From Akkermansia muciniphila (GTDB lineage: Bacteria > Verrucomicrobiota > Verrucomicrobiia > Verrucomicrobiales > V1-33): a stretch of DNA of 64,000 bases. The DNA is taken from NCBI GenBank assembly GCA_945900785.1, contig CAMDJM010000005.1, forward strand, positions 31,866 to 95,865, in the 5' to 3' direction. How positions within the stretch are numbered: position 1 is the stretch's first letter; each line of letters opens with the position of its first letter. A program made the position numbers and the translations under genes. Below are positions 10,033 through 18,442 of this stretch, in pieces. The notes under the pieces are model-generated. The model was not told the origin of the DNA, did no database searches, and worked only from the letters and a program-made list of their open reading frames with translations.

Positions 10033-10497
10033 ATGAAACCAACGATCAAGCGCCGACTGCTATGGGCATTCACGTTTCCTATAGTGGCAGTTGCCGCTCT
10101 TTGGGCTTACGGGTCAGTTCCTATCACCGCATCGTGGGCCGAGTTTGGCTACTACGGTAAGTTTAATCAGGTTCAAAGGATCATTCGCGCAATTCCGGGT
10201 TTGACTATTGTCGACCATACGCAGCACCACGACGTCATTATGGAGGATTTTAGCTTCACTGTAGCTAACCCAGACGGAGCTATCATTCGGATTGATTTTT
10301 GGGAGAACAGGCCTGAGATGCGGCTCACCAAAGATGATGATATCAGACTTTATATTGAGATGGTGATTGCCGGCCGTATTCGAGTGATTAGTTCGAGCGA
10401 CGCTTCATTCCATAGACTGTCCTCGCCCTGCCCTACCCACCATGAGCGAATGACCATGGTTATCATCGGGCGAAGCCCCGATGATAACGGTTGTTGA
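10033..10497 (+). CDS. hypothetical protein with N-terminal TM segment
   Basis: ORF in a locally AT-richer region; MKPTIKRRLLWAFTFPIVAVAALWAYG; the C-terminus is encoded by a palindromic repeat. Confidence 0.5.
   Translation: MKPTIKRRLLWAFTFPIVAVAALWAYGSVPITASWAEFGYYGKFNQVQRIIRAIPGLTIVDHTQHHDVIMEDFSFTVANPDGAIIRIDFWENRPEMRLTKDDDIRLYIEMVIAGRIRVISSSDASFHRLSSPCPTHHERMTMVIIGRSPDDNGC
10459..10488. repeat. REP-like palindrome gttatcatcggg-cgaagc-cccgatgataac
   Basis: perfect 12-bp stem, 6-nt loop. Confidence 0.9.
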
Positions 10498-10949
10498 ACG
10501 ATTCGCGGTTGGCCTTTGGGCATCGTCCGGTTCAGGACCGGTTTGTGGCCGGGGCGTCAGTGGGCAAAGCTTCCCGGCGCTTCTCCTCACTGAATTCCGG
10601 TTTTTGCTTCCATCGGGTCAGGCTGGACGGGATGAAGGGGGCTTTGATCGCCGTCGCGACTCCGGGAGCGGGCTCTGTTGGTGCCTGGAAGCAGAGGCTG
10701 GGCTTGGATTTCCAGAGCCATAGCGCAAAATCCACGGCTTCGGGGCATGATCCGCCAGAGCCGGGCCTGACGGATTTTGATGGCGTCAGGATTGGCTGGG
10801 CGGAATTTAGATTTGCCGGTGACTGCTTCATGCGGGAATGGCGATGGCGCAGGAGCTTCCCGGTGGCAGCGGGAGCTGGGGCGGGGGCCGGGCGCGGGTG
10901 CGCAGGGCGTGGAAAAAATCATGACGTGACCGCAGCAGGGACAGAGGAT

Positions 10950-11084
10950 TTCCGCCTTGTCGGGGAGAGACAGCAACACGTCGCCGGCCCGCAGGAGCTG
11001 GCGCACCCGGGCCGGGGTGGCTGCAAGTGCCGGGGAGAACAGCCGTCCCGGCATCCTGCCGGGTGCCGGAGCCATGGGAATTCA
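10950..11084. repeat. dispersed repeat A, copy 1
   Basis: close match to 37632-37779, which carries a 13-bp insertion relative to this copy. Confidence 0.85.
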
Positions 11085-11461
11085 AGGCACCGGTCCATGG
11101 TAACCTTGCAGTGGGTTCCTGCCATGGCACCGGCACCGGGTGGGACACCCGGCGGGACAGGCGGGACGCCTGTTCTCCCCCTCATGCCGCCGCACGCGGG
11201 TGAACCCACGCGGCAAATGGAAGGGGAGCACACGCGCCCCGCGTGTCATCTTCCGCGCCGCGCGGAAGCCTTGTCACCTTTCCGCGAAGCGGCTAATTGA
11301 TCCCATCGCAGCCACGGTTGGCGCTATGGCAGAACGTCGGGAATCCATCTGCGCCGCATCGTGACGGATGCGGTGGAGCCTGGAGCGATCTTGAAGTGCA
11401 CCCGGGGCGCGCCGCCGGGATATGCTGGAACTGAAATGCGGCTGAGCCGGGGGGATTTCAA

Positions 11462-11485
11462 GTGGAGGGCGGGGGCGCCCTCCAC
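11462..11485. repeat. stem-loop gtggagggcg-gggg-cgccctccac
   Basis: perfect 10-bp inverted repeat. Confidence 0.8.
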
Positions 11486-11607
11486 GACACGCGGGAGTGA
11501 AGGTGTGTCGCGCGTGAGCCGGAAGCACGCCAATAAGCCCCGCTAACGGGGGACGCAGCAGCTTGGCGTGCCGCAGGATTCCCTGGCCTCCTGCCGTCCG
11601 CCCTGGC

Positions 11608-11946
11608 TCAGTCCTTGGCGGGCTTGCTCTTTTTGGCGGGTTTTTCTGCGGTCACAGGTGTGGGGGTCGGGGCTGCGGCAGGGGTGGTGGTGGAACTGCT
11701 GTCGGCCGTCGATGCTGTGGAGGCCGCTCCGTCCTGTTTGGCTCCAGCCTTGTAGTTCTCGCTCCGGTAGTCGGTGATATAGAATCCGGATCCTTTGAAG
11801 ACCAGGCCGGCCCCGGTGCCGATGAGGCGGCGCACTTTGCCTTTGCAGCCTTTTTCCGGACATTTGGTCAGACGCTTGTCATTCATGGACTGAAAGACCT
11901 CGAATGGTTTTTCGCAGGTTTCGCAGACGTAATCGTAGTGGGGCAT
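11608..11946 (-). CDS. FmdB-family zinc-ribbon protein
   Basis: MPHYDYVCETCEKPFEVFQSMNDKRLTKCPEKGCKGKVRRLIG...GFYITDY. Confidence 0.9.
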   Translation of the reverse strand: MPHYDYVCETCEKPFEVFQSMNDKRLTKCPEKGCKGKVRRLIGTGAGLVFKGSGFYITDYRSENYKAGAKQDGAASTASTADSSSTTTPAAAPTPTPVTAEKPAKKSKPAKD

Positions 11947-12052
11947 GACAGGGCGGGGCAGGAGGGGAGAGGGGAGTGGAACAATGGATCAACCAAAAGT
12001 GAATCCTGCGGCGGGCCGGGACGAAGCCAGCCGCAGGAAAGCAATGGCCGGA

Positions 12053-12547
12053 CTACTGAAGCTCAGCCAGCTTGGCTTTGATGGCCGCAAAGTCGACTGG
12101 TTCTCCGGGGTTGTCGTGCACTTCCGTGTATTGGATGACGCCGGCGCGGTCGACGATGAAGGCGGAACGCTTCGAAACGCCAGCCTGCCCGAGATTTTTT
12201 TCAGCGAGGAAGCTATCGTAGGCGATGTCATAGGCCTTGGTAACGCTGTGGTCGTAGTCGCTTAGCAGGGGAAGCCTGATGCCTTCCTTCTCCGCCCAGG
12301 CGGCCTGGGCAAAGGGATTGTCGCCACTGATGGCGAGAACGGTGGCATTCAGGCTGGTGAAGCTATTGAGGCTGCCGGTGACTTCACACAGCTCGGTGGT
12401 GCAGCCGCCGGTGAAGGCCATGGGCACGAAGAGGAGGAGGGTATTCGTTTTCCCGGCCTGAGCGCTGAGGGTGACGTATTCCGGGCCATGGGCGCCGAGG
12501 GTGGTGAGCTTGAAGTCAGGAGCGGAGGTGCCGGGTTGGAGAGCCAT
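12053..12547 (-). CDS. peroxiredoxin (AhpC/TSA-like)
   Basis: PGTSAPDFKLTTL...FVPMAFTGGCTTELCEV. Confidence 0.9.
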   Translation of the reverse strand: MALQPGTSAPDFKLTTLGAHGPEYVTLSAQAGKTNTLLLFVPMAFTGGCTTELCEVTGSLNSFTSLNATVLAISGDNPFAQAAWAEKEGIRLPLLSDYDHSVTKAYDIAYDSFLAEKNLGQAGVSKRSAFIVDRAGVIQYTEVHDNPGEPVDFAAIKAKLAELQ

Positions 12548-12756
12548 AATAAGTTAGGGAAGTTGAGTGGGTTGAGTTTACGCGGTAAAACAGGATTTCT
12601 TCCGCCAGGGCTGATTTATTGAGGCGGCGCGATGGAACCCTTCCGGGATAAACGCAGGCGGCTGGCGGGTCAAGCGGCATGGGCCGGGGAGCGCGGCCTG
12701 TGCGTTGGACTTTCCGGGCAAAAGGCCGTGCTTTTTGCTCGAAATCAGGCCAAAGC

Positions 12757-13509
12757 ATGGCACTAAAGCTCCTCATGAACGCTTTTCAACTATTACTGGC
12801 CGCTGCGGCGGGGTTTTGCCTGGTGTCCTGCGCGGTCCCCTCATCCCCGGGCGGCCGCAGTGCTGGCCGGAGCGAATATGGCCATCGCCCTGGGCCTCAG
12901 GGATTCCACACCGTGATCCTGGATGCCGGGCATGGCGGCAGGGACACTGGGGCCACCAGCCCGTGGACACGCCAGTATGAGAAAGACGCCGCGATGGATA
13001 CGGTGCGCAGGATCCGTCAGGAGCTGGGCAGCGGCTTTCAGGTGATCCTGATGCGCGATGGCGACTATTTTATTGAATTGGACGACCGGGTGAGCCGGGC
13101 CAATGCCCACCCCGGGGCCATCCTGGTCAGCATGCACTATAATTATGGCGGCACGAAAACCCGTGGGCCCGAAACCTTTTACTGGCGCATGGACAGCTAC
13201 AGCCTGGCCAAGCGCATCCAGCGGGAATTGTCAGCGGCGGTGCCCTCCCAAAATGGGAACCGGGGGCTGGTGCGCCGCCGGATCCGCCTGACACGCAATC
13301 CGGAGATCCCCTGCGTGCTGGTGGAAGGCGGTTACCTGAGCCAGGTCTCGGAAAGCCGGCTGATCGCCGATGCCGGCTACCGGCAGCGCCTCGCCAAAGC
13401 CATCGCCAAAGGCATCCGCGACCAGGCCGCCTATGGTGACGCCGGGATGGGCCCCCTGCCTCCACCGATCAATGCTCCCATGAGCCGGCCCGCTGATGCC
13501 CGGGAATAA
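12757..13509 (+). CDS. N-acetylmuramoyl-L-alanine amidase (Amidase_3)
   Basis: VILDAGHGGRDTGA, ILVSMHYNY, CVLVEGGYLSQVSE; lipoprotein-like N-terminus. Confidence 0.88.
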   Translation: MALKLLMNAFQLLLAAAAGFCLVSCAVPSSPGGRSAGRSEYGHRPGPQGFHTVILDAGHGGRDTGATSPWTRQYEKDAAMDTVRRIRQELGSGFQVILMRDGDYFIELDDRVSRANAHPGAILVSMHYNYGGTKTRGPETFYWRMDSYSLAKRIQRELSAAVPSQNGNRGLVRRRIRLTRNPEIPCVLVEGGYLSQVSESRLIADAGYRQRLAKAIAKGIRDQAAYGDAGMGPLPPPINAPMSRPADARE

Positions 13510-13599
13510 GGCCCCGGCCCTGACATTAACTAAAAAACCGGGATGAATTTGAACGGAAGGGAGCAAAGGGCAGGCAGGAGGAGGATTTGGCTCTGGAGC

Positions 13600-15672
13600 C
13601 TACTTCAGGTTATCAGGAAGGCTGGCATCCTTGAGCTTAATGTCGGTTTTCGCACCGCCATCGATCCACCACTTCAGGATCGCCACTTCCTTTTCAGTGA
13701 GCTGTTCCTTGTTGGAGGGGGGCATGTGCTCGTCTTCTTCCTTGGGGAGGGCGGCGCGTTGGATGATCAGGCTTTCCCCTGATTTTCCGGCCACTACGGT
13801 CGCTTTGCCGCTGTCGCCGTTTTTCATGAGATCGGCAAAGGTGTGCATCTTCAGCTTTCCCTTGGATTTTTCCTCCCCGTGGCATCCGGTGCACTTGGCC
13901 GCGAAAATGGGGTGGATCAGGGTTTCATAGATCGGCTTTTCAGGATCGGCGGCAGCGGCCACGACAGGAGCCGCCGGGGTGGCAGGCGTGTTTTGAGCGA
14001 CGACGGCGACGGCGGTTTTCACTTCCTGATCCCAGCCCAGATTGATCACGATGGAGGGGAGTTTCGCATGCAGGGCCTCTGCAGCGGGCTTGGTGGCCCC
14101 GGTCTGCCACACGTAGAGGTGCTTCAGATTGGGGAGTTTTTCCAACTTGGCGAGCCCGGCGTCGGTGATCTTGGTGTTGAAGAGATTCAGGTATTCCAGC
14201 TTGGAAAGGCCGAGCAGGGAATCGATCCCGGCATCACTCACTGCGGTGTTCGGCAGGTGGAGCTTTTTCAGATTGCTCATCCCCGCCAAGCTGGCCAGGC
14301 CAGCGTCGGTGACCTTGCTGCGGCTCAGGTTCAACTCCGCCAGGCGGCCCGCGAGGGGGACAAACTTGGCCAACTCGGCATCCCCGAATTTATCCGCCAC
14401 ATTCACGCAATTGAAGCTGAGCGCCGGATCATTCTGAGCCAGCGGGAGAATCGCCACGCCCAATTCTTTTTCCAAAGCCTGAACCGGTGCCATGTCCGGC
14501 GCAGGGGCTGCCTCGGGAGTGGCAGCGGATGCAGGTGCCGCTGCGGGTGCAGGAGCCGCAGCGGGTGCAGGTGCCGCTGCGGGTGCGGGTGCCGCTGCGG
14601 GTGCAGGTGCCGCCGCTGGTGCAGGTGCCGCTGCGGGACCTGCCGCGCCGGCTTCGCCTTGTGCACCGCTGGTCACCATCGGGCCCTTTACCAGGGCTTC
14701 CATCTTTTCGCGGATTCCTGCGGGAATGGCTGGGTCGCCCAGCTTCATCTCCTGACTGGCCCCGGCATCCACCCACCATTGCAGAACCGCCAGTTCCTCC
14801 GGGCTCACCTGCGGCTTATTTTCCGGTGGCATGTGGTCCTCATCGCTGACGGGCAGGAGCAGGCGCGCGATGGACTCGCTGCCGGCGGCCTTACCGGGCA
14901 CGATGGCGGGTTTTTCACTATCGCCGGCCTTCACCATCTCCGGCAGGCTATCGAGCCGCAGGCTGCCTTTTTGTTTTTCAGCCCCGTGACAACTGACACA
15001 ACGGGACTCCAGGAGCGGGGCAATCACTGCCGCGTAAACCGTTTGCTCTGCAGCCGCTGCAGCCGCTGCCCCCGTGGCCACCCCAGCCGCCGGCTGGTTC
15101 ATCAATTTTTTGACCCCTTTCAGAATATCTCCGTGGGACATGGTGCCGCCAAAATGGCCTGCCACCATAAGGGCAGCAGCAGTGGTCAACAGGGGTGCTC
15201 GGTAAAGGGAAGTAGGCATAAGTAGGTTTTTTTGCTGATGGTGGAGCTTGGCAATGAGGGTAATAAACGTAAGAACCGGCACAGAAATTCCAGCCCAAAA
15301 GTGCCATTTTAAAGTTTCCGGATCATATCCCCCGGAGAGGGACAAAAAGTAGCCGGCAAATACCGCCTTGATCCCAAAAATAAAACCCAGCCACAACAAC
15401 AGGGTCACTGCGGCATCATGGCGCCGCGTGCGTCCGCCACACCACTCCGCCGCCACCGCCCCCAGCAGCAGGCCGATGGGCAGATGCAGCAGCAGCGGAT
15501 GAAACAGCCCAGCCGCCGCCAAGCCCCAGGGCAAACTGGAGCCCTGCGGGAATTTAATCACGCAAACGGTGAAAGCCAGGCAGGAAATCACAAAAATCGC
15601 CGTCGCAGCAAATTTTTGAAGGGAGGGGGAAAGCAGTCGGGACAGCATGGAACTATTGGTTAAACGGGTCAT
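13600..15672 (-). CDS. membrane protein with two PSCyt-type cytochrome c domains flanking an LRR region
   Basis: CVSCHGAEKQKGSLRLDS and CTGCHGEEKSKGKLKMHT with MPPxNK motifs; LRR (LAELNLSRSKVTDAGLASLAGMSNLKKLHLPNTAVSDAGI); N-terminal TM domain. Confidence 0.88.
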   Translation of the reverse strand: MTRLTNSSMLSRLLSPSLQKFAATAIFVISCLAFTVCVIKFPQGSSLPWGLAAAGLFHPLLLHLPIGLLLGAVAAEWCGGRTRRHDAAVTLLLWLGFIFGIKAVFAGYFLSLSGGYDPETLKWHFWAGISVPVLTFITLIAKLHHQQKNLLMPTSLYRAPLLTTAAALMVAGHFGGTMSHGDILKGVKKLMNQPAAGVATGAAAAAAAEQTVYAAVIAPLLESRCVSCHGAEKQKGSLRLDSLPEMVKAGDSEKPAIVPGKAAGSESIARLLLPVSDEDHMPPENKPQVSPEELAVLQWWVDAGASQEMKLGDPAIPAGIREKMEALVKGPMVTSGAQGEAGAAGPAAAPAPAAAPAPAAAPAPAAAPAPAAAPAPAAAPASAATPEAAPAPDMAPVQALEKELGVAILPLAQNDPALSFNCVNVADKFGDAELAKFVPLAGRLAELNLSRSKVTDAGLASLAGMSNLKKLHLPNTAVSDAGIDSLLGLSKLEYLNLFNTKITDAGLAKLEKLPNLKHLYVWQTGATKPAAEALHAKLPSIVINLGWDQEVKTAVAVVAQNTPATPAAPVVAAAADPEKPIYETLIHPIFAAKCTGCHGEEKSKGKLKMHTFADLMKNGDSGKATVVAGKSGESLIIQRAALPKEEDEHMPPSNKEQLTEKEVAILKWWIDGGAKTDIKLKDASLPDNLK
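14531..14637. repeat. six tandem copies of an 18-bp unit encoding an Ala-Pro linker
   Basis: gcaggtgccgctgcgggt units, in frame in the minus-strand cytochrome/LRR gene. Confidence 0.9.
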
Positions 15673-15800
15673 TGTGAGAATCTTTCAAGGTGTCCGGTAG
15701 TCAAATGACGTTCTCCTCATCCCCGTGACCTCCAGCCAAGCTCCGATCAGGCCGCCAAAACCGATGCCGCTGCGGATTTCCGCACCAGCCGGGCAGCCGG

Positions 15801-16451
15801 TTATTTCCCCAGAGTCTCTTTTTTCCCGAGGTGTTTCGCCCCTGTTCCCAAAACCCACTCCTCGAGGGCTGCGTTGATCCGGGCCAGCCACTCCCTGATC
15901 CGTGTCTTTCCTGACAGCTCCCAGGAAATCCCCGGTCCCTGAAATCCTGTCGCTGTCATCCCCCGCCGGTCTGCCAGCCAGATCGCCCGGGGCAGATGAA
16001 AATCATCCGACACAATCACGCAGCGGGTCACCCCGAAAGTTTCTTTGGCCCGGATCACAGAATCGAGGGTGCGCAGCCCCGCACAATCAAGGGTGATCAC
16101 CTGACCGGGCACCCCGCGTGCCACCAGACCATCCCTCATATCCCGGGGCTCATTGTAATCCGCCTCCCGGTTATCCCCGCTCACCAGGATCTGCTTCACC
16201 CGGCCTGCCTTCCACAGCGCCGCCGCCGCATCCATCCGCATCTTCCAGTGGAGATTGATCGAACCCGAGGCCAGATTCCGGCTGGTCCCCAGCACCAGGG
16301 CCACGGGGGCCTCCGGCACCTGCGCCGCCACCTGCGTCACCCGTCCGCTGCTGCGCCGCACGATCCAGAGATTGAACCCCACCAACACCAGCACCCCAGC
16401 CAGCAGACTGAGTCCAAGCCAGCGGAAGAGTCGTTTGATAAGCCGTTGCAT
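15801..16451 (-). CDS. YdcF/SanA-like DUF218 protein
   Basis: start MQRLIKRLFRWLGLSLLAGV; ALVLGTSRN, ILVSGDNREADYNEPRDMRDGLVARGVP, FHLPRAIWLADR. Confidence 0.87.
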   Translation of the reverse strand: MQRLIKRLFRWLGLSLLAGVLVLVGFNLWIVRRSSGRVTQVAAQVPEAPVALVLGTSRNLASGSINLHWKMRMDAAAALWKAGRVKQILVSGDNREADYNEPRDMRDGLVARGVPGQVITLDCAGLRTLDSVIRAKETFGVTRCVIVSDDFHLPRAIWLADRRGMTATGFQGPGISWELSGKTRIREWLARINAALEEWVLGTGAKHLGKKETLGK

Positions 16452-16511
16452 CAGGTGGGGGAAAACGCGTCTCTTTCCATCCCCCAACCTGGCGGCCCTG
16501 TCAATTCCACT

Positions 16512-18251
16512 ATGAAAACCATCTTCCGCGTCCTGCCCTGGCTGCGACGCTACCCTGCCCTCGCTGCCGGCCAGTTCGCCTGTGCCATCCTGGGCGTCCT
16601 CATGGTCCTCGTGCCTCCCAATGCGGTAAAGACCATCATCGACGAGGTGATCGACAAGGGCCATGCGGAGAAACTGCTGCCCTGGGTGCTCTACGCCGCC
16701 GCCGCGTGGTTTGGCCGGGACTTCCTCACCACCGCCCGCATCATCCTCAATAACACCCTGGAACAACACGTCATCTATGACATCCGCAGCGATCTCTACC
16801 GCCGCCTGCAGTTGCTGCCCCTGCCATGGTTTGACAGCAAACCCACCGGCGACCTCATGACCACCGTGGCGGAAGACGTCACCGCCATGGAGCGCGTCCT
16901 CATCGACGGCGTGGAGCAGGGGCTCATCGCCATCCTGCAACTCGCCGTGGTAGGCGGCTGGATGTTTTATAACAATATCACCCTTGCCTTCATCGGCATG
17001 ATTCCCCTGCCCTTCCTCGCTGCCGGGGCCTGGTGGTATACCTCCACCGCCCGGGGCCGCTACAAGGATGTCAGGAACGCCACCAGCGAGATGAATTCGA
17101 TGCTCCATGATAACATCAGCGGCATCCGCCAGATCAAGGCCTACGGCATGGAAGAGCCGGAGCACGGGCGCTTCAACAGCTTCAGCCACCGCCTGCGCAC
17201 CGCCACCCTCCGCGTCATGCGCGCATGGTCGTTTTACAATCCCAGCATGAACTTCATCGGTGCCCTCGGCACGGTGCTGGTGCTTTATTTTGGCGGCCAG
17301 GCCGTGCTGTCCAAGGCCATGACCCCGGGGCAATTCACGGGGTTCCTCTTCCTCATGCCCTTTTTCTACGAACCCATCGGCCGCCTCCACTCCCTCAATC
17401 AAATCCTCCAGGCCGGCCGCGCCGCCGCCGACCGCGTCTTTGACATTCTGGAAGCCCCCACCGAGTTGAATGCCGACACCGGCGAAACCCTCCACCTGAC
17501 CAAAGGCCACGTCCAGTTCAACGATGTCCGCTTCACCTACTCCGGCAAATCGGCCACCCTCGCCGGCGTCACCCTCGAGGCCAAACCCGGCCAAGCCATC
17601 GCTCTCGTAGGCCCCACCGGTGCCGGGAAGTCCACCATCATCAACCTTCTCACCCGCTTCTACGAATTTGATAGCGGATCCATCACCATCGACGGCCAAT
17701 CCATCAAAAACCTCAACAAACAAAGCCTCCGCAGCACCATCGGCTACGTCACCCAGGAGAGCTTCATGTTCAACGGCACCGTCCGCGAAAACCTCCTCAT
17801 CGCCAAACGTGACGCCACAGATGCCGAACTCTGGAGCGTCCTCGAATCCGCCAACGCCACCCCCTTCGTCCAGCGCCTCCCTGAGCAGCTCGCCACCCAG
17901 GTCGGCGAGCGCGGCGTGCGCCTCAGCGTTGGTGAAAAACAGCGCATCTCCATCGCCCGCGCCCTTCTCAAAAACCCGCCTATCCTATTGCTCGACGAAG
18001 CCACCGCCAGCGTCGACACCGAGACCGAGCGCCTCATCCAGCAAGCTCTCGAGCGCCTCATGGTCAACCGCACCACCTTCGTTATCGCCCACCGCCTCAG
18101 CACCGTCCGCCACGCCGACCGCATCTACGTCCTCAACCTCGGCCAGATTTGTGAACAAGGCACCCACAGGGAACTCCTCCAGCAAAACGGCCTCTACGCC
18201 GGCCTCTGCCGCACCTCCCTCATCGCCACAGAAGCCGAAGCCGTAGTCTAA
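16512..18251 (+). CDS. ABC transporter, MsbA-like (TM + ATPase)
   Basis: GPTGAGKST, LSVGEKQRISIARALLKNPPILLLDEATASVDTETE, N-terminal six-TM domain. Confidence 0.93.
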   Translation: MKTIFRVLPWLRRYPALAAGQFACAILGVLMVLVPPNAVKTIIDEVIDKGHAEKLLPWVLYAAAAWFGRDFLTTARIILNNTLEQHVIYDIRSDLYRRLQLLPLPWFDSKPTGDLMTTVAEDVTAMERVLIDGVEQGLIAILQLAVVGGWMFYNNITLAFIGMIPLPFLAAGAWWYTSTARGRYKDVRNATSEMNSMLHDNISGIRQIKAYGMEEPEHGRFNSFSHRLRTATLRVMRAWSFYNPSMNFIGALGTVLVLYFGGQAVLSKAMTPGQFTGFLFLMPFFYEPIGRLHSLNQILQAGRAAADRVFDILEAPTELNADTGETLHLTKGHVQFNDVRFTYSGKSATLAGVTLEAKPGQAIALVGPTGAGKSTIINLLTRFYEFDSGSITIDGQSIKNLNKQSLRSTIGYVTQESFMFNGTVRENLLIAKRDATDAELWSVLESANATPFVQRLPEQLATQVGERGVRLSVGEKQRISIARALLKNPPILLLDEATASVDTETERLIQQALERLMVNRTTFVIAHRLSTVRHADRIYVLNLGQICEQGTHRELLQQNGLYAGLCRTSLIATEAEAVV

Positions 18252-18442
18252 CCACCGTCGGCACCGGGAACCCATTTCAATTGGCGGGAGCGGCGTGCCT
18301 TCACACTCCCGTCTGTCCCCGCATCCAAACCCCAACTTTCCCATTTTAATCCCCCACAGCATCCGTTAAAGCCAAGCCATACGCTTCCTGCACCCTGTTT
18401 CCTGGTAACCGATAACTGATCACCGCCAACTCCCCACGCCCA

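Noticed and set aside
15801-17723. 640-aa minus ORF
   Set aside because: Only the C-terminal part (from MQRLIKRL at 16451) is the DUF218 protein; the upstream extension is antisense to the clear MsbA-like ABC gene.
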